Positions 48,101 to 54,856 of a stretch of DNA of 64,000 nucleotides are shown here, in pieces. Location of the stretch: positions 17,687,589 through 17,751,588 of the forward strand of contig OY294048.1 in assembly GCA_958510825.1 (NCBI GenBank), in the 5' to 3' direction. The DNA is from Brachypterus glaber. Its lineage: Eukaryota; Arthropoda; Insecta; Coleoptera; Kateretidae. Both the position numbers and the translations under genes were made by a program. The notes below the pieces were generated by a model that searched no databases, was not told the DNA's origin, and worked only from the letters and a program-made list of their open reading frames with translations. Positions within the stretch are counted from its first letter, which is position 1, and every line of letters starts with the position of its first letter.

Positions 48101-51100
48101 AATACTTTTTCTTAGGAGAAAGTAAAAATTAGAAATTTTATGTCAATCGCAAAGTAAAAAGTTTGTTTTTGTATCACCATAGGAGCTTTCTTCGTCAGAT
48201 CAACATGGCGCCGGACCTTCATCTCTCCGATTATGTTCAAATTTGGCACATCCTCATCAAATAGGTTCTAGATTACTAGACCGAAAGGATTGTGCTAGAA
48301 AACGACTAGATATTAAGGTGGTTCGTTTTTGACGTTTTTTTAAATTCCAAAACATGATTTACATAAATCTAAATATCAGGACTTGTGTAAAAGATAAAAA
48401 GATAAAAAGATATTTTTGCCATATATCAAAAGAACATTAAATTTTACTCTTTACCAAGAAAAAATTTTACCACCAATTTCATTTCAATAGCATCCTACTA
48501 GATCCAAATTAAAAATGCTATCCCCAAAATACACCCCCTTCGATTTTTTTATTTTTTTTTGTCAGTTAACTCATATATAGTGGTGGAGTATGCCTATAAA
48601 ATATTAGAAAAAGTATTTGACATTTCGTCCATGATACTGCAATACCGCTTAACGTCCAACTGCAAAACCGCGTAATGTCTAACTGCAAAACCGCGTAAGG
48701 TTTAGAAACAAAATTTTACAGGAGAAGGAAAAACTTATTATATTAATGATTAACAGATAAGTAACGCTTTTTAAAGTAAAAATATTATACTTTAAGCTGG
48801 CTAATAAAATATTTATTAAACTAAAATATTATAACAATGATATACCAATAGTATTACTTAATTTTATGTCTTCATTATTTTCTTCTTTTGGTTTATTTGG
48901 AGCTCTATTTTTTATACAATACCGAATAGTCCATTCTTTTATTCCGAGTGTGTCAAGGAACGTACTTTTGCAAACCCTTTTCTTTTGATCGTTAATTTTC
49001 AGGTAGTATTTTCTTGATTCGGATCTTCTCGAAACATTTCCATTTAATTTCTTCTTCTTAATGGTTCCTTCTACGTCTATCATTGATAATAAAAACACAT
49101 TCTTCTACCCCCACGTCATTTTCCAAAAATCTTTAAGTAAATCTTCTCTGTTCTTTTCTGTAAACATATTACAGTTGAATACGTTCTTATTTTTACAATA
49201 TTCTGATATACATGCAGGTCCTAACTTCCTTTCTTCTTTTGATACATCCTGGACAATTTTTTCATTCTGTTTTCTAAACCCGGTGTATTCCTGGCCCATC
49301 ATTCTCTGCTTTTTGTTTAATTCCCTTTTCCACTGTGTTGAATCGGCTTTTTTCTTCCTTTTTCTAATTTTCTTGCAGTCCTCTGGATCTACATGCATTT
49401 TCATCTCAGGATCTGCCTCACTTTCTATTATTTCTAAGCATAAATCCATTGTATATGCGTTATTAAAAAATACAATTAAAAATTCATACGTCAAATTGTT
49501 GTCAACGCGGTTTTCAAATAAATATCTGACCTACTTGATGAATTTTTAAATGAGAAATAATAAATTTAAAAAGCTTAAAAGGCTTTTTAAAATGGTTATT
49601 TCTCACAAATATTAACTCAATATACGCCATTTATTGTGTAGATCACGCTTGTGCAAAATCTTGATTTTGCTACTTTCATTAGTTACGCGGTATTGCAGTT
49701 AGACGTTACGCGGTTTTGCAATTGGACGTTAAGCGGTATTGCAGTATCATAGACGATTTGTAGAAGTTAGAGCAAAAAATGTTCGATAGAGGTCAATAGT
49801 CAACAGCTTCAGAAAATATTTTTTTTATCAAAGTAGGCCTGAATTTAATACTTTTACAAGTCATATATATGTGCCAAAATTTAACAAAGCTCTCTCCAAC
49901 CCCCCAAATGTATTAAATTGTGTTCCAGAATGTTTCCAAAATATCTTAGGAGTGATCAGATTTCTTCAAAATAATGCCATAAGTTCATATAACATTTTTG
50001 GCTACTCCCCCCTCCACTCTGAGATGTTTGCCCCCCAAGATGAAATAGAATTTTTTTTTTATAACTTTTTGACTTTTTAATATATTTTAATAATTTTTAT
50101 AGGATTTTTTAATAAAATTAATGCCCATCGAATGATTTTAACAGAAGTTTTGAAAGTTATCAGAAAAGTAACGAGCGGACTTCCGTTATGGTCCCAAATC
50201 CGTAAGTTTTTAAGGTTAAATTTTAGACTATTGATTACTTTTTTTGCATTTTGTGAGCAATTTTTATGGTAATGTTTTTTTTTTTTTTGATATCTGGCAA
50301 AAATATCTTTTTTTTAAAAAACGAGAAAAATGAGCCACCCTAATATGTCCAAAACTAGTGGTTAGCAAAATACTTTCGGTATATTAATCTAGACCCTATT
50401 TGATAAGGATGTGCTAAATTTGAGCAAAATCGGAGAGATAAAGGTCTTTTGACGAAGGAAGCTCCCTTAAACTTTTTTACGTACCTGCAAATTTATCTGT
50501 AATGTTGGACTTAATACCTCTAAATGATTGTTTATGACGCTGAAGTTGTACAAAATTGATTTCAGATCAGGCCAGGATTTGTAATTAATTACTTCTTCAA
50601 CGTCAAACTGATTGGAGAGTCGAAATGTATTGTATGCGAATTCTCCTCTTTGACAATTTCTGAAACAGCATAGGTACGTACAAGCTAAACAATTGAAGGG
50701 CTCGGGGGAATAAGGAACATAAGCCACATTTTTAAATAAAACGAGATTTTTTAGCAGGGGTGCTTTCATGGGGGTGGGGTAGGAGGGGTGCCCTCCCCCC
50801 AAACATGCTCGAGTTGGGAAAATCCAGTTCAGTTGGGGAAATGAGTGGCAAATTTCGGAAATTGAGTGGTAAATTTTAGTAAATTGGTAGAGAGTTTTTT
50901 TTCTTTTACTCGTTACTTTTTCGGGGGTAAATATTTTTTTTTTATTTGGTCATGAAAATGTTTCGGGGGGTAAAACTTTTTTTTTATTTTTGGAGTTAGG
51001 AAATTTTTCAATTATAAGTGGGAATTATGTGCTCCACCCGCCTGGTTCCTGGTTTCTAGTTTCTAGCCTGATAACTAAAAGTTTTCTACTACACACGAGA

Positions 51101-54100
51101 TTATTTGGGATCATCAAATTTAAGAAAATCACGAAAGAAAAGCTTTTTCGATGTAGATTAAAATAAATATTACTTATGTAGAAACAATATGCTTTCATTT
51201 AAAAAAATGCCAAATCGCCTTGTTTGTTTTGATTCGGTTTCAGCTACTTCAAAAATACTTGATCACTAATATTCGGCAAAAATATTGAAATTTTTAAAAT
51301 TTCGATGGCATATTGGATTCGCAATTTTGAATTTTTAACATCGAATTCGATTTCAGCAACCTTAAAAACCATAGGATACACATATTCGAACGAATTCGGT
51401 AATTTGTCAAAATTCTAATTAATTTTTCTATTTTAAAAACTTTGGGATAACGTAACTCGAAAACAGCGTGTAGTCAAAAACTTTAAGTTATGAGACTAGT
51501 AACTAGGCATTAGATAGATTCAGAATGCGTTAACAGAACCCAAGCACTTTGAAATGTGTTTTATTTTGTAGAGCTGTGTTGGTATTCCTGTTCTGTAAGT
51601 AGCATGAACTTGCAAAACCTCCTAAGTGTGAAAAGTCAAATTTTTCAGGAGCGACGAAAAACAGTTGTTAAAGTTGCTGTTTACTTTATTTTTAATATTT
51701 ATAGCAATATAAATAAAGTGGTGTAAGGATACTTATTGTCCTTAAAGATGTTTTAGTCTTACATTTAAACTATTCTAGCTTATATTGTAGTTAGTTAGTT
51801 AGTATTGCAATATATTAGTCAAAAATATCAGTTAGGAGGTATTGCATGTTGATGAACGATATGACAATTTACACTTTCATATACAATAACTGCATTAAAA
51901 ATACGAATTTAGTCTTAATTAAGATTAATAATAAACCTGTAAATTTTTTTGTTAAAGCAACTAAAAGCTCAAATAACTCTTTATAAAAATGTATATTACA
52001 TTTTTAAGTTACGACTGGAACTCTTCCAGATATAAACACAAAAAATAAAAACAGCTAGGTTCGAAAACCTCATGAACTCAGTGAGCGAGTCTAAATAGCA
52101 TTTAACCAACTTCGACTGGTAAGTACATTTTCTATTTACAGTGTATATTTTACACTCTAAAAAAAATCAAAATTGTCACTCATCTGTACCGGAATTTTGA
52201 TTTTACCTACTTGGTACTAGAATTTCACCTATATCGGTGTAGGTTCTATATTTAGTAAAATTCCGGTAAGAATAACTAGCAATTCGTTCATATTTTTTCC
52301 CAATGCATATGAATAGAAATTTAGTCTATAAATCAGCAACCCCATTTTCCTTACCTTAATACATCCTTAACTTTCAGCGATTCGTTTTCTGCGAAAGTTC
52401 GAAAAACACCCCCAACGGGATAAAAAATCCCGCCCGAATCCAGTAATTCAGTCAGAGCCCTGTAATGGGGCTGGTCGTAAAGAGGCTGGCATAACAGAGA
52501 CTGTCCGTGACCTCCTAGCAAAAAAGCCGCAGTGCCAAGACACCAGATTACCAGACACATTAGGCAGGACATGATGACACCTAAAATAGGGCGGAATAAA
52601 AACTTCATTGTGAAATTATTGTATGAAAATACCACTGAAAAAAAAAAACACAAAAATATGTTAAATTTTATTTGTTTTTTCAAAAAAAAATATATTGTGA
52701 AAAACTTACTGTCTGGGATGAGCGTGATGATTTTCGGCTTAAAATTAATGAAAAAAAAAATTAAAAAGTAACCCTTAAAAGTATAAGACTCTAATAAATA
52801 AGAGACGCCTTAATTTCTGATCATTTATTAAAATAAATGCGATGCATTTCGGTTTTTAAAAAACCATCTTCGGGCATATAACATCTATAAAAAGTATAAA
52901 AGAAGCTTAAATAATAAGAAAAACTACAAAAAAAATATATAAAAAGTGGAAAATTTGTGAAAATTGAGCTTACCTATCTAAAAGGGTTTAAACCCAAAAC
53001 AAATAAACACCAGTACAAAAAGATGATTTAAATGTAATCATCTTATTAATAATAACCATTAATTTAAATAAAAATAACACAATACGGGAAAACAAACGTT
53101 ACATTAATATTTTGAGGTTATATGTTAAGCGTTGTTTACAGTAAGACGTGTCGGTAAAATAACAAATTATAGCGTTAAGCGCTATTTACAGTAGGGCGTA
53201 AAACCAACATGACGGTAAAATAATAAAAGTATAGAAAAATTAAAAGGAAGAAAATAAAGGATAAGTAAATAAAATAAAGTAAAATAACCTACATAAACGA
53301 AATAATAGATAAAATAATAATTTTTTTTTTTTTTTTTTTTTTTTAATCAATTAATATCGCAGTTAGCTGATTTTTGAAATATGGTTGCACTGTATTTAAA
53401 CTGACATAATCTGGATTAGTGGAAAGTTTATATATTTCCAAGNNNNNNNNNNNNNNNNNNNNNNNNNNNNNNNNNNNNNNNNNNNNNNNNNNNNNNNNNN
53501 NNNNNNNNNNNNNNNNNNNNNNNNNNNNNNNNNNNNNNNNNNNNNNNNNNNNNNNNNNNNNNNNNNNNNNNNNNNNNNNNNNNNNNNNNNNNNNNNNNNN
53601 NNNNNNNNNNNNNNNNNNNNNNNNNNNNNNNNNNNNNNNNNNAAAATGATGTATCACACGACCCCCTTTTCCATTAAAAAAAACTTCCCCCCATGCCCCC
53701 CTGTCATACTTTAAGAGCTGAAGGTATCAAATATATGCTAAAAGATAGTTTAAGTTGTTTAATTTAAGATTTTTTTCTCAGAACTTAATTATCTCTTTTA
53801 GTTTTCGAGAAAATCGCTGGGTAAATAGAGTTGAGACACCCGGTATACCAAATTTGGAACATATATTTTCTTTATTTTATAGTCTTTAGCTAAAGCGTTG
53901 TCGTGATCACAAATATTTCTGGACAGACAGACCGACAGACTTATTGTTTTTTCAGTGAAAATTTATGTTTACTTACAAAATATCGAGAAATTAAAAAAAA
54001 ATCTATAAAAAAATATAGTTAAGTTGATACGACTGATACAAATCGGGAATAAAAATTTCATTGCCAAATCTTAATTTTCGTCTTATAGTAAACTGCCAAT

Positions 54101-54856
54101 AAAGTTTTACATACAACTTTACTTTTATCAGTAAAATTTGATAGGAAAATACAAATAAATTCATTCAAATGAAGTTTTAACTTTGCGAATATATTCGAAT
54201 ATTGGACTTATTCAGTTCATTTTAGTAGGATGTCTCCGCATTATAAAAACTTCGACAGTAAAGTCTATGGTGTTCGGTTTCGGAAGATGAAGAAATTTAA
54301 ACTATTTGTCAAACCCTTATTATTAATATATTATTGAATTATAATTCAATAATTATTGTTCTGACATATTATGACAGAAATTTAATACACTGCACTACAT
54401 TTCTTTAGAAGATAATCTACCAAATACCTTTGCAATTATTTGAATTGTGAATTGATAGCCCATTTATGTAAACGGATTTAAAATCTCCAACCAAAATTTA
54501 TATAGAATAATCTAAAACAGTATAAAAGAAAGTTTTATTAAGTCCACTAAGATCAATTCTGGGGAATAAAGTCCATTATCTTCAGAAAGCAAACACCTCC
54601 GATTTTATTGTTGATGCTTTTAAAATGTTTAGCACACATACTAACAGGATTAACTCTTGGTTTGCGTTAACAAGTCACTTAAACTTGATGATATCTGTTC
54701 AAGATTAGCATGATTAAGAAGTTGATTTCAAAACTTTAAATTTTATTCCGCACTAACCTGATAGTAGGAACGGGATGGTTCTGGATGTAATTCCGCAGCC
54801 ACATGGCGCTCCACATAATAAAAGTCCCCATATTAAAGATAGAATTGTTGCCACAC
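29428..54856 (-). CDS. prom: Prominin-family pentaspan membrane protein, C-terminal half (11 exons)
   Basis: Prominins are cholesterol-binding pentaspan glycoproteins of plasma-membrane protrusions and photoreceptor membranes. Eleven minus-strand exons join in a continuous frame of 467 codons plus TAA: 54758-54856, 52355-52580, 50485-50659, 47126-47473, 45202-45360, 43087-43211, 37056-37115, 33344-33418, 33131-33163, 30862-30912 and 29428-29482. Order: TM3 with a Cys/Gly-rich end; TM4 followed by the family's conserved C-x-P (LLCQPL); a large extracellular loop with NLT and NQS glycosylation sites and C-x16-C before VDPT; TM5; then a cytoplasmic tail ending WSVV, a possible class I PDZ ligand. 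In the TM4 segment, alignment with the human family pattern from memory is ungapped. The N-terminal half is not visible here. The introns are full of transposons. Which prominin paralogue this is cannot be told. Family call is strong; the tail exons rest on frame and splice-site agreement. Confidence 0.85.
29517..29600. mobile_element. 84-base Harbinger-like MITE with TAA duplication
   Basis: It is flanked by TAA on both sides and has inverted ends GGGAACGTTCAAGTATTAC and GTAATACCTAAACGTTCCC. It is the minimal member of the family at 44797-45021. It sits 35 bases upstream of the acceptor of prominin's last exon, in the zone where a branch point is expected. Confidence 0.85.
30205..30262 (+). 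repeat. TCTG microsatellite
   Basis: TCTG/TCGG/TCAG repeats are followed by CCACTATAACTTCAGAACG and GAGCTAGCGACTTGAAATTT, the same cassette as at 12722-12870. Confidence 0.8.
30862..30912 (-). CDS. prom: Prominin cytoplasmic-tail exon 10 (51 bases)
   Basis: The acceptor is TTTTTTAG and the donor GTAATA, phase 2 to phase 2. It encodes a Pro/Arg/Ser-rich segment, PPQIPPATRARTSRST. Composition and phase suit a flexible cytosolic tail; the short length leaves room for a different frame being used. Confidence 0.6.
31388..31892. mobile_element. Left half of a GCGGTCCAAAAGTCAC-family element
   Basis: It begins CAGGGCGCGCCCTGGACGGT then CCAAAAGTCACCCCC, and includes the family's internal CTTAAAATGTGGGCAGGGGG and GTGTGATACAT blocks with their inverted copies (TGTATCACACGACCCCCC near 31805). 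It is cut at its right end by the next element. Relatives are at 43370-43810, 53643-53760, 58171-59307 and 59980-60945. Confidence 0.7.
31893..33030. mobile_element. 1.14 kb palindromic element with CA(C/G)GGTGTATTT ends
   Basis: Ends CACGGTGTATTTGAAATAGG and CCTATTTTAAATACACCCTG are inverted and flanked by TA. Inner arms (32088-32335 against 32535-32790), with CAGGGGTGTGCGAAACGGGG at their tips, are also inverted. The whole therefore folds as one hairpin or as a palindrome within a palindrome. It disrupts the element at 31388. Confidence 0.75.
33061..33106 (+). repeat. CT dinucleotide microsatellite
   Basis: More than twenty uninterrupted TC units lie about 25 bases below the donor side of the 33-base prominin exon. 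On the transcribed minus strand they read GA. Confidence 0.95.
33131..33163 (-). CDS. prom: Prominin cytoplasmic-tail micro-exon 9 (33 bases)
   Basis: The acceptor is TTTTCAG and the donor GTAATA. In phase 2 it encodes EEDIYYPSPP with split Arg codons at both ends; the other frames are shorter or hit a stop (TAG). Two adjacent tyrosines with acidic residues before them could be phosphorylation sites (inference). Micro-exons of this size are often alternatively spliced. Confidence 0.6.
   Translation of the reverse strand, partial: RRRYLLPLTA
33344..33418 (-). CDS. prom: Prominin cytoplasmic-tail exon 8
   Basis: The acceptor is TTTTTTTAG and the donor GTTAGT. In phase 2 it reads ESPEIPLCLSGSEGTEPISA and then WIPGP. 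A second in-exon acceptor (CTCCAG) would give a protein-like frame, NSFMPLWIRRNGTYIGMDSW, but the following exon would then reach a stop. The phase-2 reading agrees with all neighbouring exons and is preferred. Confidence 0.6.
33477..33566. mobile_element. 90-base MITE with CAGGATGAATCAGAAATAAG ends
   Basis: It is TA-flanked. The right end is the inverted copy (CTTATTTCTGAATCACCCTG). The middle retains GGGGCGATTCTAGGTCC, linking it to the family at 28824-29202. Confidence 0.75.
33706..34664. mobile_element. GC-rich palindromic element with CACAGCCCCACA ends
   Basis: Inverted arms of about 355 bases (33706-34060 and 34310-34664) start CACAGCCCCACAAAA and are flanked by TAA (33703-33705, 34665-34667). 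Base composition is close to half GC, unlike the AT-rich surroundings. The interior carries repeated units around GACGTGAAAATCTCGATTTT and GGGGCCCATTTTC. Identical open frames on the two arms are mirror copies of the palindrome, not genes. Confidence 0.85.
35163..35404. mobile_element. MITE with CAGAACAACAAGGTTTCAAC ends
   Basis: The left arm (35163-35222), with CTGACATTGTGAGATTGCAG, is mirrored by 35345-35404 with few mismatches. The spacer is AT-rich. No coding capacity. Confidence 0.8.
35405..36136. other. Prominin intron segment without clear feature
   Basis: A small hairpin, GTGCGGAAAGAGG against CCTTTTCCGCAC, lies at 35719-35747. Otherwise AT-rich. The minus-strand open frame at 35690-35890 has no supportable identity. 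Confidence 0.35.
36137..36977. mobile_element. Possible TA-flanked element with CACGCAGAGAAAT ends
   Basis: Short inverted termini (CACGCAGAGAAAT left, TTTTCTCTGTGTG right) are each next to TA. The interior shows no long arms. The ends resemble those at 15385-15809. Confidence 0.4.
37056..37115 (-). CDS. prom: Prominin cytoplasmic-tail exon 7
   Basis: The acceptor is AATATAG and the donor GTAAGT. In phase 2 it encodes PSRSTIHIQDDRQWSTQHT directly after TM5's juxtamembrane segment. One other frame stops immediately. Ser/Thr-rich with acidic residues, suited to a cytosolic tail. Confidence 0.65.
37378..37909. mobile_element. 516-base hAT-like MITE with 8-base target duplication
   Basis: The element is 37386-37901. 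Its inverted ends are TAGGGTTGCCAAC, with the reverse complement on the right (GTTGGCAACCCTA less one base). It is flanked by a perfect 8-base duplication GCCATCAG (37378-37385, 37902-37909). The repeated word GTCCTTT near both ends (TGTCCCTTGTC, TATGTCCTTTA) is subterminal. No transposase. Confidence 0.85.
38312..40310. mobile_element. 2 kb hAT-like non-autonomous element
   Basis: The element is 38320-40302, with inverted ends TAGGGTCACTTCATCT and a right end that reads TAGAGTCACTTCATCT in reverse complement. Flanking 8-mers TTGATATA and TTGATATC match at seven of eight bases, consistent with a hAT-type duplication. Arms of about 200 bases include GCGCCACACAA and CCCTTAAGCTTAGGG. No transposase frame is recognisable in the AT-rich centre. 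Confidence 0.7.
40501..41335. mobile_element. Element with CGAGGGGCTGA(G/C)CGCG ends and GAGGAACTCCGA arrays
   Basis: The left end, AAACCGAGGGGCTGAGCGCG, is inverted at the right (CGCGGTCAGCCCCTCG). Direct arrays of GGAACTCCGAGGAACTC-type units lie just inside both ends (40550-40670 and 41195-41300). The centre is the GGCGCC minisatellite. It is related to the elements at 3972-4222 and 18990-19170 through the shared end and the GTACAA word. Confidence 0.7.
40690..41115 (+). repeat. GGCGCC minisatellite, about five units of 85 bases
   Basis: Each unit has GGGCGCCAA, then a second GGGGCGCCAAGTTTGGT, then AACCGTCAGGGACAAAG, then a T run and GAAGGTA. Related copies occur at 9955-10180 and a single degenerate one near 63910-63945. 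The overlapping open frames on the minus strand simply reflect the tandem repeat. Confidence 0.85.
42423..43027 (+). mobile_element. 5'-truncated retroposon with 13-base target duplication
   Basis: GACATGGCGCAAA occurs at 42423-42435 and 43015-43027. The inserted 579 bases end with an AAAATAAAGGAAGAAGAAGA-type GAA-rich tail, so the insertion is a retroposon in plus orientation. Just before the tail an open stretch (42763-42957) is Lys/Arg-rich, with RKRKRKGLTEDWKFYIIKTV, and ends TTLGELSN. It looks like the C-terminus of a LINE-encoded protein. Family not assigned. It ends 60 bases from the donor of prominin's TM5 exon. Confidence 0.75.
43087..43211 (-). CDS. prom: Prominin exon 6: TM5 and juxtamembrane segment
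   Basis: The acceptor is TTTCAG and the donor GTAACT, phase 0 to 2. It starts NGISLSCFFLILLFILLAPV, a clear membrane helix, followed by VIKLVELYRDSNEDALTSIS. The position after VDPT and the Lys/Tyr/acidic juxtamembrane pattern match the fifth membrane segment of prominins. Confidence 0.85.
43370..43812. mobile_element. GCGGTCCAAAAGTCAC-family foldback copy
   Basis: GCGGTCCAAAGGTGACCCTT with TCTTAACTCTTGAACGAG on the left mirrors CTCGTTCAAAAGTTAAGAG and GACCGCACGGTA on the right. It includes the internal TATCACACGACCCCCATC block. A further diverged stretch with similar words continues to about 44330 (CTTTAACTTTTAAAGATATC, GTGATACATGA, CACCCTGTACA). Confidence 0.7.
44595..45130. repeat. CCAACTT-rich repeat interrupted by a MITE
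   Basis: Words such as AACTTGAAAATTCTAACTTAG occur twice (about 44617 and 44756), along with TTCCAACTTGG and CCAACATAG. Related words resume after 45024 (AACAACATAG, CCCAACTTT). The MITE at 44797-45021 inserted into it. Confidence 0.6.
44794..45024. mobile_element. Complete Harbinger-like MITE with TAA duplication
   Basis: The element is 44797-45021, flanked by TAA. Inverted arms of about 100 bases run GGGAACGTTCAAGTATTAC, GTACCAAAATTCATACACTT, GCGTTA, GATATTTTGGCTACC. It is the best-preserved full-length copy of the family in the window. Confidence 0.85.
45202..45360 (-). CDS. prom: Prominin exon 5: end of the second large extracellular loop
   Basis: The acceptor is AATTGCAG and the donor GTAATT, phase 0 to 0, 53 codons: TSREFVIRIEKYLEELYSHV then NGKLTKEIGKC, ending FFICKLIVDPT. 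The two cysteines spaced C-x16-C before a VDP motif match the conserved pre-TM5 region of prominins. Confidence 0.9.
45714..45900. mobile_element. MITE with GGGTAATTCCATGTAAC ends
   Basis: The left terminus GGGTAATTCCATGTAAC is inverted at the right (GTTACCATGGAATTACCC). A second inverted block, GACACTTTCTTTTAAATA, lies further in. AT-rich loop, no coding capacity. Confidence 0.75.
46403..46487. repeat. 85-base hairpin with TTTAACCCGGCG ends
   Basis: TTTAACCCGGCGCGTGTGTG pairs with CACATACTCGCCGGGTTAAA across an AT-rich loop. It could be a tiny MITE. Confidence 0.65.
47126..47473 (-). CDS. prom: Prominin exon 4: core of the second large extracellular loop
   Basis: 116 codons, phase 0 to 0, acceptor TTAACAG, donor GTAAAA. 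It starts VLSSISNVNLTLYRSQLSEP and contains FADQLSSVARQL, MARKVVQKEMQYMLDIRNRI and VNQSLSHMKTIQFFLDNQGW. N-glycosylation sequons NLT and NQS are present. The amphipathic helical pattern matches the prominin extracellular loop. Partial decayed copies lie upstream in the preceding intron at 47640-47940. Confidence 0.9.
47640..47985 (-). pseudogene. Decayed duplicate fragments of prominin exons 3 and 4
   Basis: At 47640-47763 the 5' part of exon 4 (from GGGTC...TAGCCAC through the TTAAATTCACGTTGCTTAT edge) is repeated with its flanking intron sequence (47764-47880 matches 47474-47620). At 47905-47937 the block GGGTCACTTAATTGTCTAGC appears a third time. It is joined directly to 47938-47985, which resembles exon 3 (AATGATTGTTTATAACGCT against AATGATTGTTTATGACGCT near 50522). 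The copies have mutations and lack full exon boundaries. Confidence 0.8.
48625..49756 (-). mobile_element. DNA transposon remnant with iterated 23-base terminal repeats
   Basis: Terminal inverted repeats of about 80 bases start TCGTCYATGATACTGC. Each is built of three tandem 23-base units of the form ACTGCAAAACCGCGTAAYGTC (first left unit at 48636). A minus-strand ORF fragment is inside. No target duplication could be fixed, because similarity continues into the flanks. The compact length and the broken ORF mean it is a deletion derivative. Confidence 0.8.
48829..49494 (-). pseudogene. Transposon-encoded protein, N-terminal part, with in-frame stop
   Basis: One reading frame runs from 49494 to 48829 with a single TAG at 49105-49107. 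Before the stop it is Lys-rich, with WKRELNKKQRMMGQEYTGFR, then RKLGPACISEYCKNKNVFNC and FTEKNREDLLKDFWKMTW. After it come SRRSESRKYYLKINDQKKRV, CKSTFLDTLGIKEWTIRYCI. From memory, this Cys-containing N-terminal region (GPxC, then C spaced before FTE, then F..FW) recurs in insect DNA-transposon proteins that carry a DDE catalytic region downstream. That catalytic part is absent here. The superfamily is not assigned. Confidence 0.65.
50485..50659 (-). CDS. prom: Prominin exon 3
   Basis: The acceptor is TGTTTCAG and the donor GTACGT, phase 2 to 0. It reads NCQRGEFAYNTFRLSNQFDV then EEVINYKSWPDLKSILYNFS and ends LSPTLQINLQ. The cysteine-x-x-(R/N)-G opening and the long Phe/Leu helix correspond to the segment after the C-x-P motif in prominins. 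One sequon (NFS). Confidence 0.9.
50660..52354 (-). other. Prominin intron, no further exon recognised
   Basis: The part at 50740-51010 is G/C-tract rich, with GGGGGTGGGGTAGGAGGGGT and repeated TTTTTATTT words. It resembles the tail at 63840-63990 (GGAGTTGGGAAAAC, TTTCTCAATCATAAG), so it is a dispersed repeat. The rest is AT-rich. Confidence 0.45.
52355..52580 (-). CDS. prom: Prominin exon 2: TM4 and start of the second extracellular loop
   Basis: The acceptor chosen is CCTATTTTAG at 52581-52582 and the donor is GTAAGG. It encodes VIMSCLMCLVIWCLGTAAFL, a membrane helix, then GGHGQSLLCQPLYDQPHYRA and GGIFYPVGGVFRTFAENESL. The LLCQPL motif equals the conserved C-x-P of prominin TM4 exits. An upstream acceptor at 52635-52636 is also in frame and would add 18 residues, but the shorter form aligns without gaps to the family pattern. 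Confidence 0.9.
52795..53230. repeat. Repeat with AAATGCATCGC and AACCATCTTCGGGC words
   Basis: This intronic block has GATGCATTTCGGTTTTTAAA, AAACCATCTTCGGGC and a TTTATTAAAATAAA hairpin. On the minus strand it forms a small stem (GGTTTTT with AAAAACC) followed by GAAA. Later there are two related segments (TTAAGCGTTGTTTACAGTAA and TTAAGCGCTATTTACAGTAG at about 53125 and 53172). Probably a transposon fragment. Confidence 0.45.
53318..53442 (-). pseudogene. End of an unidentified reading frame followed directly by poly(A), cut by the gap
   Basis: On the minus strand the frame reads LEIYKLSTNPDYVSLNTVQP then YFKNQLTAILID and a stop (53345-53347). It is followed at once by a run of more than 20 A (53320-53344). 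A reading frame ending in poly(A) suggests a retroposed transcript or LINE 3' end. The upstream part falls into the N gap. Identity unknown. Confidence 0.45.
53443..53642. other. Assembly gap (200 N)
   Basis: Exactly 200 N characters, a conventional placeholder. The right flank is the internal part of a GCGGTCCAAAAGTCAC-family foldback, so the assembly probably broke at a palindrome or high-copy repeat. Confidence 1.
53643..53760. mobile_element. Fragment of the GCGGTCCAAAAGTCAC family
   Basis: It begins at the gap edge with AAAATGATGTATCACACGAC, followed by CCATGCCCCCCTGTCATACT and AGCTGAAGGTATCAAATATA, matching the right half of the copies at 31388 and 58171. The terminus is lost. Confidence 0.75.
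53761..54757 (-). other. Prominin intron, no further exon recognised
   Basis: AT-rich with a GGACAGACAGACCGACAGAC stretch at about 53919-53938. No coding segment was recognised between exons 1 and 2 apart from the repeats listed. Confidence 0.45.
54758..54856 (-). CDS. prom: Prominin exon (first seen in window): TM3
   Basis: The acceptor is TTGCAG and the donor GTTAGT. Two bases complete an incoming codon and one base is left over. It reads VATILSLIWGLLLCGAPCGC then GITSRTIPFLLS, a membrane helix ending in the Cys/Gly-rich stretch found after TM3 in prominins. Another frame is open but does not match the phase of the next exon. It must be preceded by exons for TM1, TM2 and the first loop, not seen in this window. 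Confidence 0.7.

Larger units (their letters stand above)
48180..50466. mobile_element. Outer inverted-repeat element hosting a younger transposon
   Basis: AGGAGCTTTCTTCGTC with TCTCCGATTATGTTCAAATT at 48180-48240 is inverted at 50410-50466 (AATTTGAGCAAAATCGGAGA, GACGAAGGAAGCTCC). Matching inner words include GGTTCTAGATTACTAGACC against GGTATATTAATCTAGACCC. The element at 48625-49756 lies inside. It ends about 20 bases from the donor of prominin exon 3. Confidence 0.65.
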
